From assembly GCA_022451065.1 (NCBI GenBank), contig JAKUOU010000032.1, forward strand, positions 1 through 39,362: a stretch of 39,362 nt of DNA. Direction: 5' to 3'. Positions 7,900-16,699 of the stretch are shown here, in pieces. The position numbers were made by a program, and so were the translations under genes. Source of the stretch: Pedosphaera sp. Its GTDB lineage: Bacteria; Verrucomicrobiota; Verrucomicrobiia; Limisphaerales; UBA1096. The notes below the pieces were generated by a model. It saw only the letters and a program-made list of their open reading frames with translations, made no database searches and was not told the origin of the DNA. Within the stretch, counting starts at the first letter, position 1; each line of letters begins with the position of its first letter.

Positions 7900-8982
7900 T
7901 CAATCCCGCATGATCCAGCCACCTCCCACCACGAGGTCGTCCTGATAAAAGACACACGCCTGTCCCGGCGTGATCGCCCGCTGCGGCTCCCGCAGCTTCA
8001 CAATTGCCCGGTCGTTTTCGACTGGGATCACCGTCGCTTCGGCACCGGGGTGGTTATACCGGATCGCCGCCATCGCTTCGATCGGCTTGGTCAAGCGTTC
8101 AAATGGAATCCAGTTGCAGCGTTCAATCCGCAACTCGTCCCGAAGCAGTAACCCCTCCTCGCCGACCACCACCCGGTTGTGTTCCGGATCCAGCTCGACC
8201 ACGTACATTGGCTTCGACGATGAGAGACCCAGGCCCTTTCGCTGGCCAATGGTGTAAAACTCGATCCCATCATGATGCCCGAGCACTTGGCCACGGGTAT
8301 CGACGATCTCGCCCTGGTGCTCCTCTACCAACCCGGCGGTCGTCAGGAATTTCTTGTAGTCCTTGTCCGGCACAAAGCAGATTTCCTGGCTCTCCTGCTT
8401 TTCCGCCGTCTTCAGGCTCACGCACCGGGCGACCTCGCGTGTCTCGCTCTTCTGCAGGTCGCCCAGCGGAAACATCATATGTGCGAGCTGTTGCTGCCCA
8501 AGCGAGAACAGGAAGTATGTCTGATCTTTTCGTGCATCCCGGCCCCGCAACATCACCGTTCGGCCGTTGCGCTTCTCAAGCCGCGCGTAGTGGCCGGTGG
8601 CCACGTACTCCGCGCCAAGCTTTCGGGCGCGGTCGATCAGGTTGCCAAACTTGAGTTTCTCGTTGCACATCACGCACGGGTTTGGCGTCCGCCCTGCCTT
8701 GTACTCCGCCGCAAAATAGTCGATCACGTCCCGCTGAAACTCCCTCGATTCATCAACGAGATAGTATGGAAAGTCGAGTTTGTCCGCGACTGAGCGGGCG
8801 TCCATCACTGCCTGCGGGCCGCAGCACTTGTCCTCGGCGCGGGCCACGCAATCCTGTGGCCAGACCTTGAGCGTGATGCCGACGACGTCGTAACCTTGCT
8901 CCACCAACAGCGAGGCCGCCGCAGAGGAGTCCACTCCACCGCTCAGGCCAACGACCACGCGCGTTTTGTTGTTGTCAGCCAT
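7900..8982 (-). CDS. mnmA: tRNA-specific 2-thiouridylase
   Basis: A 360-residue enzyme that thiolates U34 of Lys, Glu and Gln tRNAs. It has the PP-loop VVGLSGGVDSSAAASLL, the first catalytic cysteine in NPCVMCNEKLKF, the second in QEICFVPD, and the C-terminal beta-barrel (HHDGIEFYTIGQRKGLG, GQACVFYQDDLVVGGGWI). The frame extends to an ATG at 9012, but MADNNKTRVVVGLSGG at 8982 fits the family start better. The upstream leuD stop is at 9016. The distance to the acylphosphatase start is about 170 bases, and that gap shows no gene. Confidence 0.95.
   Translation of the reverse strand: MADNNKTRVVVGLSGGVDSSAAASLLVEQGYDVVGITLKVWPQDCVARAEDKCCGPQAVMDARSVADKLDFPYYLVDESREFQRDVIDYFAAEYKAGRTPNPCVMCNEKLKFGNLIDRARKLGAEYVATGHYARLEKRNGRTVMLRGRDARKDQTYFLFSLGQQQLAHMMFPLGDLQKSETREVARCVSLKTAEKQESQEICFVPDKDYKKFLTTAGLVEEHQGEIVDTRGQVLGHHDGIEFYTIGQRKGLGLSSSKPMYVVELDPEHNRVVVGEEGLLLRDELRIERCNWIPFERLTKPIEAMAAIRYNHPGAEATVIPVENDRAIVKLREPQRAITPGQACVFYQDDLVVGGGWIMRD
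8085..8097. repeat. Iterated palindrome variant (in mnmA)
   Basis: GCTTGGTCAAGCG, one base from consensus, read on the minus strand as Leu-Thr-Lys. Confidence 0.7.
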
Positions 8983-9015
8983 TACACAGTGGCCCGTCTG
9001 GCATAGCCACAACGA

Positions 9016-9573
9016 TCATTTGGCGATCATGCCGCTTTGGCGGGCGAAGTTGAACAACCCGCCGGCATCGATCACCGGGCGCACCTCGCCTAATGGCTTG
9101 ATCAAATGTTCCGCACCGGTGGAAGGGTTAAGCACCGTGCCGGCATCAAGATCGACCTTCACCTCGTCGCCGGTCTTGAGAACGTCGCAGAGCCGATCCG
9201 TGATGTCGCACGGGTAAAGCTCGCCGGTCGCCACGCAGTTGCGGAAAAAGATGCGGGCAAAGCTTTCAGCCAAAACCAGTTTGCATCCGGCCGAGCCCAG
9301 TGCGATTGGTGCGTGCTCTCGGGAACTGCCGCAGCCGAAATTCCGGCCGGCGACCACGATCGGGTAGTTTGAATCCATTTCGCCCTCTACCACATAACGC
9401 GCGGGATACAACGGCTCCGGTAGCCCGATCAGTGCGTAACTGCCGAGCTTCTCGTATTCCTCCTGGATCGTCGGGACAAGGTTCAGGTACTGGGCGGGGA
9501 TGATCTGGTCGGTGTCGATGTTATCTCGCACCACGAAAACCGGCCCTTCAATGACACTGCTCATGGCCGGCAT
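9016..9573 (-). CDS. leuD: 3-isopropylmalate dehydratase small subunit
   Basis: A 185-residue small subunit of the aconitase superfamily; with LeuC it isomerises 2- to 3-isopropylmalate in leucine synthesis. Motifs are [14 protein letters not shown], the swivel-domain signature [14 protein letters not shown], and [20 protein letters not shown] second ATG three codons in (9564) may be the true start; neither has a clear Shine-Dalgarno. No leuC lies next to it in this window, so the large subunit must be encoded elsewhere. A homoaconitase-type small subunit is the main alternative. Confidence 0.9.
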   Translation of the reverse strand: MPAMSSVIEGPVFVVRDNIDTDQIIPAQYLNLVPTIQEEYEKLGSYALIGLPEPLYPARYVVEGEMDSNYPIVVAGRNFGCGSSREHAPIALGSAGCKLVLAESFARIFFRNCVATGELYPCDITDRLCDVLKTGDEVKVDLDAGTVLNPSTGAEHLIKPLGEVRPVIDAGGLFNFARQSGMIAK

Positions 9574-9601
9574 TTGGGCTTAGAAACAGGCGTTTTTCAA
9601 T

Positions 9602-10408
9602 TCAAAACGGAATGGACTCGTACTGCCCACCGGCAAACCGCCGGTGGTGCGTGAAGCCGGTGCGCTTGGCCAGGGCGATCGCCTGGTCGAATTGCTCCCC
9701 GACACGGCCCGGCCTGTGTGCGTCGGAACCAAAGGTCAGCCCAACGCCAATTTCCCCCGCCATCTCCAGCAGTGCCGGTGACGGGTACATCTCGCCACAC
9801 GGCTTGTTTAGGCCGTTGGTATTGATCTCGATCGCGATGTCCTGACGCTTCACTTCCTCGAGAAACGGTCTCCACATCGCCGCGCAGTCGCCGCTCGGTT
9901 TGTCGCCGAAAACCTTGATCAAATCGCAGTGACCAATGATATCGAACACCCCCAGCGCGGCTGACTGCCGCAGTAACTCGTAATACTCCGCCCAAGCGGC
10001 ATTGACGTCGCGGCCGCTCCAAGAGTCACGATGATTAGGATGATCAAAACTCCACTTACCTCCAAGATAATGCACTGAAACAATCAAATAATCCCATTTA
10101 AAGCGCTTGGCCAAGTCGCGCATCCATTCCTCGTAGCCCGGTACAAAGTCGATTTCCAGGCTCTTTCGGACGGTCACTGAGGGGTTTTCGACCGCCGCCT
10201 GGTCGATTTTTTCGATGTACAGATCCAAGTCGCGCTCGAGCATCCGCCAATCGTCAAAATCGTCGCCCGGCATCGGCGCATGCTCAGTGAAACCGATTTC
10301 GGTCAAGCCAACGCGTGCCGCTTGGGCAGCGTACTCGGTCGGTTCACCCTCTGCATGACGGCAGAGCGGTGTGTGCATGTGATAATCCGGCGGAAATCCC
10401 ACGGACAC
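9602..10408 (-). CDS. hisJ: Histidinol-phosphatase, PHP family (HisJ type)
   Basis: A 268-residue PHP-domain phosphoesterase. The N-terminal metal site DYHMHTPLCRHAEG (His10, His12) is intact, followed by GFTEHAPMPG, EIDFVPGYE, SVHYLGG, the GHCDLIKVFG block and the late GSDAHRPGRVG. This set and order match the HisJ/HisK branch, which removes phosphate from histidinol phosphate in histidine synthesis. The start codon is GTG; the next ATG would cut off the first metal ligand. No other his genes are nearby. The gap upstream (10409-10457) holds a palindrome copy. Confidence 0.88.
   Translation of the reverse strand: MSVGFPPDYHMHTPLCRHAEGEPTEYAAQAARVGLTEIGFTEHAPMPGDDFDDWRMLERDLDLYIEKIDQAAVENPSVTVRKSLEIDFVPGYEEWMRDLAKRFKWDYLIVSVHYLGGKWSFDHPNHRDSWSGRDVNAAWAEYYELLRQSAALGVFDIIGHCDLIKVFGDKPSGDCAAMWRPFLEEVKRQDIAIEINTNGLNKPCGEMYPSPALLEMAGEIGVGLTFGSDAHRPGRVGEQFDQAIALAKRTGFTHHRRFAGGQYESIPF
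10104..10115. repeat. Iterated palindrome containing the exact 10-mer (in hisJ)
   Basis: CGCTTGGCCAAG, with CTTGGCCAAG at 10106-10115, read on the minus strand as Leu-Ala-Lys-Arg. Confidence 0.85.
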
Positions 10409-10429
10409 AAACTAGATAAGATTGAGCAG

Positions 10430-10438
10430 TTGGCCAAG
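10430..10438. repeat. Iterated palindrome in the hisJ/Gfo gap
   Basis: TTGGCCAAG, followed closely by a decayed copy CTTGGCTAAAG (10441-10451 region). It lies downstream of the Gfo gene stop (10458) and upstream of the hisJ start (10408). Confidence 0.75.
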
Positions 10439-10457
10439 CTCTTGGCTAAAGTTTGGG

Positions 10458-11786
10458 CTACAATATCCAGCCTTTGCGGTACTCTTTGTGAATGAAGCGG
10501 TTGGCCTCGCGCACATTTTTGACGCGCATTTTCTTGGCGTCCCACTCGATCTTTTTGCCGGAGCGAAGCGCCACTAGGCCAAGCAGCATGGCCTCGGTCA
10601 TCGGCCCGGCATAATCGAAATTAGACCAGGCCGGCTTGCCTCCCTTGCAGGCGGCGATCCACTCGAGGTAGTGGTGTCGATTGAAGTCAGCCGGTTTCTC
10701 GATCGTCTCCGGCACATTTTTGAAGTCGGCCGCCGTCGCGCCGGAGAGGAAGGTGCCCTTTCCCCAGTACATGGGGATGTAGAGTGAATCTTTGCTGCCG
10801 ATGAGGATCGAGCCGTTGCCGGGCAGTGATTTCTGCCTAGCCAGGGCTGGATCCGGCTTTTTGCCACCGTCGTACCAGACGACCTTCACCGGTTTGCGTT
10901 TCCCTTCCTCAGGGAAATGGTAGGTGATAATCGACCACTTGGGCGCCGTCTCACTGTTTACGCCGGAGGAAACAGCCTCGAGCGTTTTGGGGTTGCGCAG
11001 GTTGAGCGCCCAATAGGCCAAGTCAGAGTTGTGGCAACCCATGTCGCCGACGGCCCCGGTACCAAAGTCCCAAAAGCCTCGCCACTTGAACGGATGATAC
11101 GCCGGGTGGTACGGGCGTTCGGGAGCCGGGCCAAGCCAAAGATCCCAGCTGACATTCTTCGGCACCGGCGGGGTGCCGCTCGGCCGGCCGATGCCCTGCG
11201 GCCAGATGGGCCGATCCGTCCAGATGTGAACCTCCTTCACGTCACCCAGAGCGCCGGCTTGAATCAGTTCAACGTAGCGCCTTGAGTCGGGATTTGAGTG
11301 CCCTTGGTTTCCCATCTGCGTGGCGACCTTATGCTTACTGGCGAGCTCGGTCAGCACGCGCGCCTCGAAGACGGAGTGGGTCAGCGGTTTTTGGCAGTAA
11401 ACATGTTTGCCCAGGCGGATGGCCATCGCAGCGGCCGGGGCGTGGGTATGATCGGGAGTGGAGACCGTCACCGCGTCGATATTTTTATTTTCTTTCTCCA
11501 GCATATCGCGGAAGTCGGCATACTTGGCTGCCTTCGCGTGCCGGTTGAACATGTGAGCCGCCTTGCCGGGATCCACGTCACAAAGCGCCACGATGTTCTG
11601 GCTTTCGCAGCCGTCGATGTCGACCTGCCCTTTGCCGCCGGAACCGATCGCTGCGATATTGAGGCGTTCGTTCGCGCCGAACACACGGCGTGGTACAACC
11701 ATCGGGAAGGCAATCGCGCCGGTCGCCACAGCTGTGGTTCTCAGGAATTCTCTACGACGAATAGGAGAAACTTGTGGAGTTGTCAT
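10458..11786 (-). CDS. Tat-exported Gfo/Idh/MocA family oxidoreductase
   Basis: A 442-residue protein. The N-terminus has a twin-arginine signal (RRREFLRTT, residues 10-18, then a hydrophobic stretch), so it is exported folded, with its cofactor. The Rossmann domain starts near residue 42 (IAAIGSGGKGQVD). CDVD, the family motif VSTPDHTH and the EKP-like CQKPLTHSVFEAR follow, then the C-terminal catalytic sheet with GDMGCHNSDLAYWAL. These are NAD(P)-dependent sugar or cyclitol dehydrogenases or hydrolases; the substrate cannot be told. It resembles the second copy at 35349 in layout (WDLWLGPAP against WDVWLGPAP), so the two are paralogues. Confidence 0.92.
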   Translation of the reverse strand: MTTPQVSPIRRREFLRTTAVATGAIAFPMVVPRRVFGANERLNIAAIGSGGKGQVDIDGCESQNIVALCDVDPGKAAHMFNRHAKAAKYADFRDMLEKENKNIDAVTVSTPDHTHAPAAAMAIRLGKHVYCQKPLTHSVFEARVLTELASKHKVATQMGNQGHSNPDSRRYVELIQAGALGDVKEVHIWTDRPIWPQGIGRPSGTPPVPKNVSWDLWLGPAPERPYHPAYHPFKWRGFWDFGTGAVGDMGCHNSDLAYWALNLRNPKTLEAVSSGVNSETAPKWSIITYHFPEEGKRKPVKVVWYDGGKKPDPALARQKSLPGNGSILIGSKDSLYIPMYWGKGTFLSGATAADFKNVPETIEKPADFNRHHYLEWIAACKGGKPAWSNFDYAGPMTEAMLLGLVALRSGKKIEWDAKKMRVKNVREANRFIHKEYRKGWIL

Positions 11787-11830
11787 AAGCTAAAAGGGTG
11801 GCGACATTCTCACCCTCGGCAGCCTAACCG

Positions 11831-14665
11831 TCAAGCCAAGCCGGTGGCCTGACTGACAGCCTCGACGCAGCGGGTGCAGAGGGTGGCATGTTCGTCGTGC
11901 GAGCCGACGGTGGGTTCCCAGCGCCAGCAGCGTTCGCATTTTTCGCCCTCGGCATTGGCCACGCCGATCTGCAACTCCTCGCCTTCGCCCGTCTCGAGCT
12001 TGAGTTGCGAGACATTGACCAACTCGCGGAGGTCCTCCTGATACAATTGGGCAACCTCGAATTCGTTGCCGCTGCCAGTGAGGGTTACACAGGCCTCTAA
12101 GCCCTTGCCGATCTGCTTGGCTTGGCGTGCTTCCTCAAGCACCGGGAGGGCGCGTTCGCGGATGACAAACATCGTTTCCCAGTTGGCCGATTCCTCGGCG
12201 CTGATGCTGAATTCGAACGGCTCCCAGTCGGTCAGGTGCACACCTGCAGAGTCAAGGTGCGGGATGGCCTCCCATGCCTCGTCGGCGGTGAACACGATCA
12301 TCGGGGAGAGCATCTTGGCGAAGCCCTGCACGAGCCGGTAAAGCGTTGTTTGCGTCGAGCGCCGACGCGTCGAGTTGGCCGGTGAGGTGTAGAGGCGATC
12401 TTTCACCGTGTCGTGGTAAATCGCTGAGAGTTCCACGGCGACGAACTGCGTGATGCGTTGGTAGGCGATGTGGAATTCGCACTTGTCGAATGCCGCGCGG
12501 ACGTCGGCATCGAGCTTTGCGAACGCGTCAAGTATCCAGCGGTCGAGCCCGGTCAACTCACTGTCGGCAACGGTGTGTTGCGCCGGGTCAAAGTCGTACA
12601 GGTTGCTGAGCTGATAGCGAAGGGCGTTGCGAATGCCGCGATACGCCTCAGCGACTTTTTTAATGCGTTCTTCGCTGACGGTGATGTCATTTCGAAAATC
12701 CTGCGACGCCACCCACAGCCGGACGATGTCCGCGCCATACTGGCCGACGTAGGCCTCGGCAGTTTGTGGCTTGGAGTGGCCACCAGCCTGTTTACTTTTG
12801 GAGATTTTCTCGCGGTCAGCGTCGACCATGAAGCCGTGCGTCAGCACGTTGCGATACGGTGCCACACCATTACCGGCCAGCGACAAAAGCAACGAGGATT
12901 GAAACCAGCCGCGGTGCTGGTCGCTGCCCTCAAGGTAGTAGTCGGCCTGCCACGCGTCGGGCGAATCGGCCTCGGCGCCCGGCCGGCCGAGTTCGCTGCG
13001 CTGCATGAGCACGGCGCGCGACGACGAGCCGGAATCGATCCACACGTCGAGCGTGTCGGTGGACTTGGCCACAGGCTTTGCGCCGTCCCAGTCGTCCGGC
13101 TTCACTGCGGCCCACAGGTCGGCGACGTCGCGTTCGAACCAGACATTCGAGCCGTGTTCCTCCACGAGATCGGCGGTTTTGAGGACGATCCGCGAGTCGA
13201 GGATCGGCTCGCCTTGGGCGTCATAAAACGCCGGGATTGGCACGCCCCATGAACGCTGCCGCGAGATGCACCAGTCGGGACGCGACTGCACTGCGCCCTC
13301 GATCCGGTTGCGTCCCCAGCCGGGAAGCCAGTTGACGCCATCGATGGCGGCGAGTGCCTTGCCACGAAAACCGTCGTGATCGATGTTGACGAACCACTGG
13401 TCCATTGAACGAAAAATCACAGGCGTTTTGCTGCGCCAACAGTGCGGGTAGCTGTGTTCGTAACGCTCCTCAAACGCCAGCTTGTTGCCAGCCTTGAGCA
13501 CCTCGATGACGGCTTCATTGGCTTCGCATTTGCCTTTGCGCTCGAGGATTTGTTTCCCGACGAGCTCGTCGGGAATCTGCTGCTCCTCCGGCAGGTCGGC
13601 GGTGCGGGTGAGGCGGCCGGTGTCGTCCACAGGCGAGTAGATTGGTAGGCCATTGGCGCGGCCAAGGTTGTAGTCGTCCTGACCGTGCCCGGGCGCGATG
13701 TGCACCAGGCCGGTGCCGGCGCTGTCGTCCACGAACATGTCGCCGGCGAACAGTTTGCCGGTGCGGTTGCAGAACGGGTGGTGATATTCCAGCTCGGCCA
13801 TTTGGTCGCTCTGCACCGTGCGCAAAATCTCGAAGTCACCCGCCCAGCCGCACTTCTCGACGATCGTGTCGAGCAGCGGCACGCTGACGAGCAGCGCCTC
13901 TTCCCCGACTCGAATCAATTGGTAGTCGAACCGTGAATTGTAGGCGACGGCGAGGTTGGCCGGCAGTGTCCACGGCGTGGTCGTCCAGATCAGCAGGTGC
14001 ATGTCGGTCTCGCCGACGATTGGGAATTTAACGTAGACACTCTGGCTGACGTGATCCTGATATTCGACCTCCGCCTCGGCCAGCGCTGTGCGGCACGGGA
14101 TGCTCCAGTAAACCGGTTTTTTGCCGCGATAAACAAACCCCTTCTCGACCAACTCGGCAAACAACCGCAGCTCCTCAGCCTCGTACGCGGGGTGGAGTGT
14201 CAGGTACGGATTGTCCCATTCGCCGAGCACGCCGAGCCGCTTGAACTGCTCGCGCTGTTTATCGACGAAGCCAAGCGCGTACTCCTCGCAGGCTTTGCGA
14301 ATCGTCGCCGGCGTGGCGTCGGTGTTGCCGTCCTTGCGCATCTGCTGTGTGACCTTGAACTCGATAGGCAACCCGTGGCAGTCCCAGCCCGGTACGTACG
14401 GCACGTGTTTACCTCGCAGCGTCTGGTACTTGAGAATGAAGTCCTTGAGAATCTTGTTCAGCGCTGTGCCGATGTGCACGTCCCCATTGGCGAATGGCGG
14501 GCCGTCGTGCAGCAGAAAGCGCTCGGCGCCTTCGCGGCGTTTTTGGATCTGCTCGTACAGGCCGTCTGCATGCCACTTGGCCAGGCGTTCCGGTTCGCGC
14601 TGGACGAGGCCGGCGCGCATCGGGAAATCCGTCTGCGGCAGATTCAATGTTTTTTTATACTCCAT
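11831..14665 (-). CDS. ileS: Isoleucyl-tRNA synthetase
   Basis: A 944-residue class Ia synthetase that charges tRNA-Ile. It has the ATP site PPFANGDVHIGTALN, the editing-domain TTPWTLPANLAVAYN, the second ATP signature KISKSKQ, and the C-terminal zinc motif CERCW...CTRC. The frame runs to 14725, but MEYKKTLNLPQTDFPMRAGL at 14665 is where the family homology begins. Length is normal. It diverges from the tlpA-like gene at 14789, sharing a 123-base gap that carries a stem-loop of the iterated-palindrome type. No T-box leader was evident. Confidence 0.96.
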   Translation of the reverse strand: MEYKKTLNLPQTDFPMRAGLVQREPERLAKWHADGLYEQIQKRREGAERFLLHDGPPFANGDVHIGTALNKILKDFILKYQTLRGKHVPYVPGWDCHGLPIEFKVTQQMRKDGNTDATPATIRKACEEYALGFVDKQREQFKRLGVLGEWDNPYLTLHPAYEAEELRLFAELVEKGFVYRGKKPVYWSIPCRTALAEAEVEYQDHVSQSVYVKFPIVGETDMHLLIWTTTPWTLPANLAVAYNSRFDYQLIRVGEEALLVSVPLLDTIVEKCGWAGDFEILRTVQSDQMAELEYHHPFCNRTGKLFAGDMFVDDSAGTGLVHIAPGHGQDDYNLGRANGLPIYSPVDDTGRLTRTADLPEEQQIPDELVGKQILERKGKCEANEAVIEVLKAGNKLAFEERYEHSYPHCWRSKTPVIFRSMDQWFVNIDHDGFRGKALAAIDGVNWLPGWGRNRIEGAVQSRPDWCISRQRSWGVPIPAFYDAQGEPILDSRIVLKTADLVEEHGSNVWFERDVADLWAAVKPDDWDGAKPVAKSTDTLDVWIDSGSSSRAVLMQRSELGRPGAEADSPDAWQADYYLEGSDQHRGWFQSSLLLSLAGNGVAPYRNVLTHGFMVDADREKISKSKQAGGHSKPQTAEAYVGQYGADIVRLWVASQDFRNDITVSEERIKKVAEAYRGIRNALRYQLSNLYDFDPAQHTVADSELTGLDRWILDAFAKLDADVRAAFDKCEFHIAYQRITQFVAVELSAIYHDTVKDRLYTSPANSTRRRSTQTTLYRLVQGFAKMLSPMIVFTADEAWEAIPHLDSAGVHLTDWEPFEFSISAEESANWETMFVIRERALPVLEEARQAKQIGKGLEACVTLTGSGNEFEVAQLYQEDLRELVNVSQLKLETGEGEELQIGVANAEGEKCERCWRWEPTVGSHDEHATLCTRCVEAVSQATGLA

Positions 14666-14751
14666 CCTGGAACCCGCCCGGGCGGGCAGGCGCGGGAACC
14701 TACCAGTCCGCTTAGCCAAAGGCAAAAGCAGAAACCTGCCGGGAGTGCTTG

Positions 14752-14773
14752 GCTTGACTGCGATTGGTCAAGC
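14752..14773. repeat. Palindrome-related stem-loop between ileS and the thioredoxin gene
   Basis: GCTTGAC (14752-14758) and GTCAAGC (14767-14773) are perfect 7-bp arms with an 8-base loop. The right arm belongs to an ATTGGTCAAGCG variant of the iterated motif, and CGCTTAGCCAAAGG lies nearby at about 14709. All are between divergent genes. Confidence 0.65.
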
Positions 14774-14788
14774 GGTACGGTTGGCGGC

Positions 14789-15325
14789 ATGAAGAATCAC
14801 TTCGTTCGACCAACCGTCACCTCTCTGCTGCTCGTCTGTGCTGCGCTTGGCCTGTCCGCCGAGGAACCCAGGCTGGAGCAAAGCAAACGCCGGCTTGCCA
14901 TCAACGAGCTGCACGGCAAGCCTGCACCCAAGCTGGCGCTGACCCAGTGGTTGAACACCAAGGGGGGTAAGGCACCTGAAACCAAGGGCAAGATCGTCGT
15001 GCTCGATTTTTGGGCGACGTGGTGTGGTCCTTGCATTGCCTCCATTCCCAAGACCAACAAGCTCAGGAAAAAGTATGCCGACAAGGGTGTGGTCATCATT
15101 GGCGTCTGCGCTTCGCGCGGCGGCGAGAAAATGAAGCAGACCGCCGAGCAGCACGGCATTGAGTACCCGGTTGCGCTCGACGCAGACGGCAAAGTGGTTG
15201 GTGCCTATGCCGTCAACAGCTATCCCGACTACTACATCATTGATCGCGACGGAAAGTTGCGGTGGGGTGATATTGCCAATGCGGATGTTGAGAAAGCCAT
15301 AGGGCATTTATTGGCCAAGAAATAA
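14789..15325 (+). CDS. Periplasmic thioredoxin-like protein (TlpA/ResA type)
   Basis: A 178-residue protein. A signal peptide covers about residues 1-24 and is followed by a thioredoxin-like domain (residues 45-178) with VVLDFWATWCGPC (Cys79, Cys82). It also has a cis-proline-region motif NSYPDYYIIDRDGKL. TlpA/ResA proteins reduce disulfides outside the cytoplasm, for example in cytochrome c maturation; the partner here is unknown. The frame extends far upstream across ileS on the other strand, but the ATG at 14789 gives the natural signal peptide. The DUF5069 gene starts 15 bases after its stop, so the two are probably co-transcribed. The last codons contain a palindrome copy. Confidence 0.9.
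   Translation: MKNHFVRPTVTSLLLVCAALGLSAEEPRLEQSKRRLAINELHGKPAPKLALTQWLNTKGGKAPETKGKIVVLDFWATWCGPCIASIPKTNKLRKKYADKGVVIIGVCASRGGEKMKQTAEQHGIEYPVALDADGKVVGAYAVNSYPDYYIIDRDGKLRWGDIANADVEKAIGHLLAKK
15311..15319. repeat. Iterated palindrome core at the end of the thioredoxin gene
   Basis: TTGGCCAAG, read Leu-Ala-Lys, within the last five codons. Confidence 0.7.
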
Positions 15326-15340
15326 TTTCCGAATGATAGC

Positions 15341-15763
15341 ATGACCGATACGATATACCCAAGAAGCCCGTATGAAGTGATGGACGGCTGGGTGCACCTG
15401 CCGCGCCTGGTTGACAAAATTCGCCTGCACGAGGCCGGCCAATTGCCCGACGATTATCAGCCGAACTATCTGCACAAAGGATTCGACTTGGCTTGGTTCA
15501 AGGCCAGCGGCGTCGAGTCGGACACCCTTGTCGGCGTTGTCCAAAATTCGATCACCGACGGCCAGGTCAGCGACTGGGTCAAGGCCAACGTGAACGCCTC
15601 CGACGAAGCCAAGGCGGCGTTGCGTGGTAAGCTGTTGAGCTACGGCACCGAGGGCGCGCTGCTTGAGCTGCTCATCAAGCGGAAGGCCGAGTCTGGACTG
15701 CAGGATCGGGACGACATCCGTTGCATGTTCGACTACATCGACGCCGACGAAGGCCGAAGCTGA
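15341..15763 (+). CDS. DUF5069 domain-containing protein
   Basis: A 140-residue soluble protein with the typical DUF5069 opening (YPRSPYEVMDGWVHLPRLVD) and KIRLHEAGQLPDDY, then KGFDLAWF and a C-terminal helix pair. The family is common in Verrucomicrobia and has no assigned function. There is no signal peptide. Its TGA (15761-15763) abuts the complement of the rnhC stop (15764-15766), so the two convergent genes leave no gap. Confidence 0.85.
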   Translation: MTDTIYPRSPYEVMDGWVHLPRLVDKIRLHEAGQLPDDYQPNYLHKGFDLAWFKASGVESDTLVGVVQNSITDGQVSDWVKANVNASDEAKAALRGKLLSYGTEGALLELLIKRKAESGLQDRDDIRCMFDYIDADEGRS

Positions 15764-16699
15764 TCACTCTGCTTGGCCAGGCTCTGCTTGGATTTTTTGG
15801 GTGGTGCGGAAGTGGAGCTTGGCGACTTTGCCAAGCTTGTTCATTCCATGTTTTTTGAGGAACTCCGCGCCGGCGGCGTCCACTTTTGACGAGGCGCCCT
15901 TGGGCAATTCCAGGTCAAACTCCCGGCCAAGCGCGGCAAGGCGTTCGACGAACACAGCTCGTGCCAAGATCGACGCGGCGGCCACCGCGATGTCGGACTC
16001 GGCCTTATGCATTTGCACCAATTCAAGTTGGCGGCCTTCCTCCATCAGCGCGCTTTTCACCGTGGCTTTGTTCCGCGCGAACTGGTCGCTAACCGCGCGC
16101 TGCGGCGGCGGCTCCATGCGATGCCGCTGGCCAAGCAGATTCTCGATGACGCGCGCGTGGCCCCAGGCGAGAATCTTGTTCACGTTGCGCATGGTTTGGT
16201 GAAGTCGGTTGTACGTGGCATTGCCGATCGGCACGACGGAGTGGACGCAGCCGGGGATTTCACGAATGCCCTTGGCCAAGGTGGCAATTTTCTTGTCGGT
16301 GGTGATGGTTTTGGAATCCTTGACGCCCAGTTCGTGCAGCGTGCGGGCCACCGGCTCGTTAACGTAAACACCGGCGACAACCAGTGGCCCAAAAAAATCG
16401 CCCTTTCCACTTTCGTCGACGCCAAGTCGGGGCTCAAGTTGTTCTGGCTGCATCTCAAGTTCGTAGCCGAGGGTCGCCTGGCCGAGCACCTCCGGCTCGA
16501 GGGTGAACTCGACAAACTCGCGCGTGCCTTTGCCCTGCGCGAGCAGCTTGCCGCTCTCGTACCAGGTGACGGTGAGGCCCGGACGCTTGAAGCTGTAAAG
16601 GGCATGCGGCACATCGGCGGTGTCAAAATCGCGCTTGGCCAGGATTCCGCGCAACATCTCCGCCTGCTCGGGAGAGAGTTTGGCGGTGTGGCTGGTCAT
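15764..16699 (-). CDS. rnhC: Ribonuclease HIII
   Basis: A 311-residue enzyme that cuts RNA in RNA/DNA hybrids. Residues 1-85 form the N-terminal substrate-binding domain that sets HIII apart from HII. The catalytic domain begins RLGVDESGKGDFFGPLVVAGV (Asp95, Glu96), then GVKDSKTIT and the later RAVFVERLAAL region. Length fits RNase HIII, which is typical of Firmicutes and the PVC group. The ATG overlaps the ispG stop by one base (TGATG), so translation is coupled. A palindrome variant lies 5 bases inside its 3' end. Confidence 0.93.
   Translation of the reverse strand: MTSHTAKLSPEQAEMLRGILAKRDFDTADVPHALYSFKRPGLTVTWYESGKLLAQGKGTREFVEFTLEPEVLGQATLGYELEMQPEQLEPRLGVDESGKGDFFGPLVVAGVYVNEPVARTLHELGVKDSKTITTDKKIATLAKGIREIPGCVHSVVPIGNATYNRLHQTMRNVNKILAWGHARVIENLLGQRHRMEPPPQRAVSDQFARNKATVKSALMEEGRQLELVQMHKAESDIAVAAASILARAVFVERLAALGREFDLELPKGASSKVDAAGAEFLKKHGMNKLGKVAKLHFRTTQKIQAEPGQAE
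15772..15781. repeat. Iterated palindrome variant at a convergent junction
   Basis: CTTGGCCAGG, one base from the 10-mer, at the 3' end of rnhC where it meets the DUF5069 gene. Read on the minus strand as Pro-Gly-Gln-Ala. Confidence 0.65.
16271..16280. repeat. Iterated palindrome, exact 10-mer (in rnhC)
   Basis: Exact CTTGGCCAAG, read on the minus strand as Leu-Ala-Lys. Confidence 0.85.

Noticed and set aside
6851-7945. A 364-codon plus-strand frame opposite the phosphoesterase and acylphosphatase genes
   Set aside because: No recognisable domain, while both minus-strand genes carry complete catalytic motifs.
13997-14788. A long upstream extension of the thioredoxin gene (442 codons in total)
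   Set aside because: The first 264 codons run antisense to ileS and look nothing like a protein family. The signal peptide begins at 14789.
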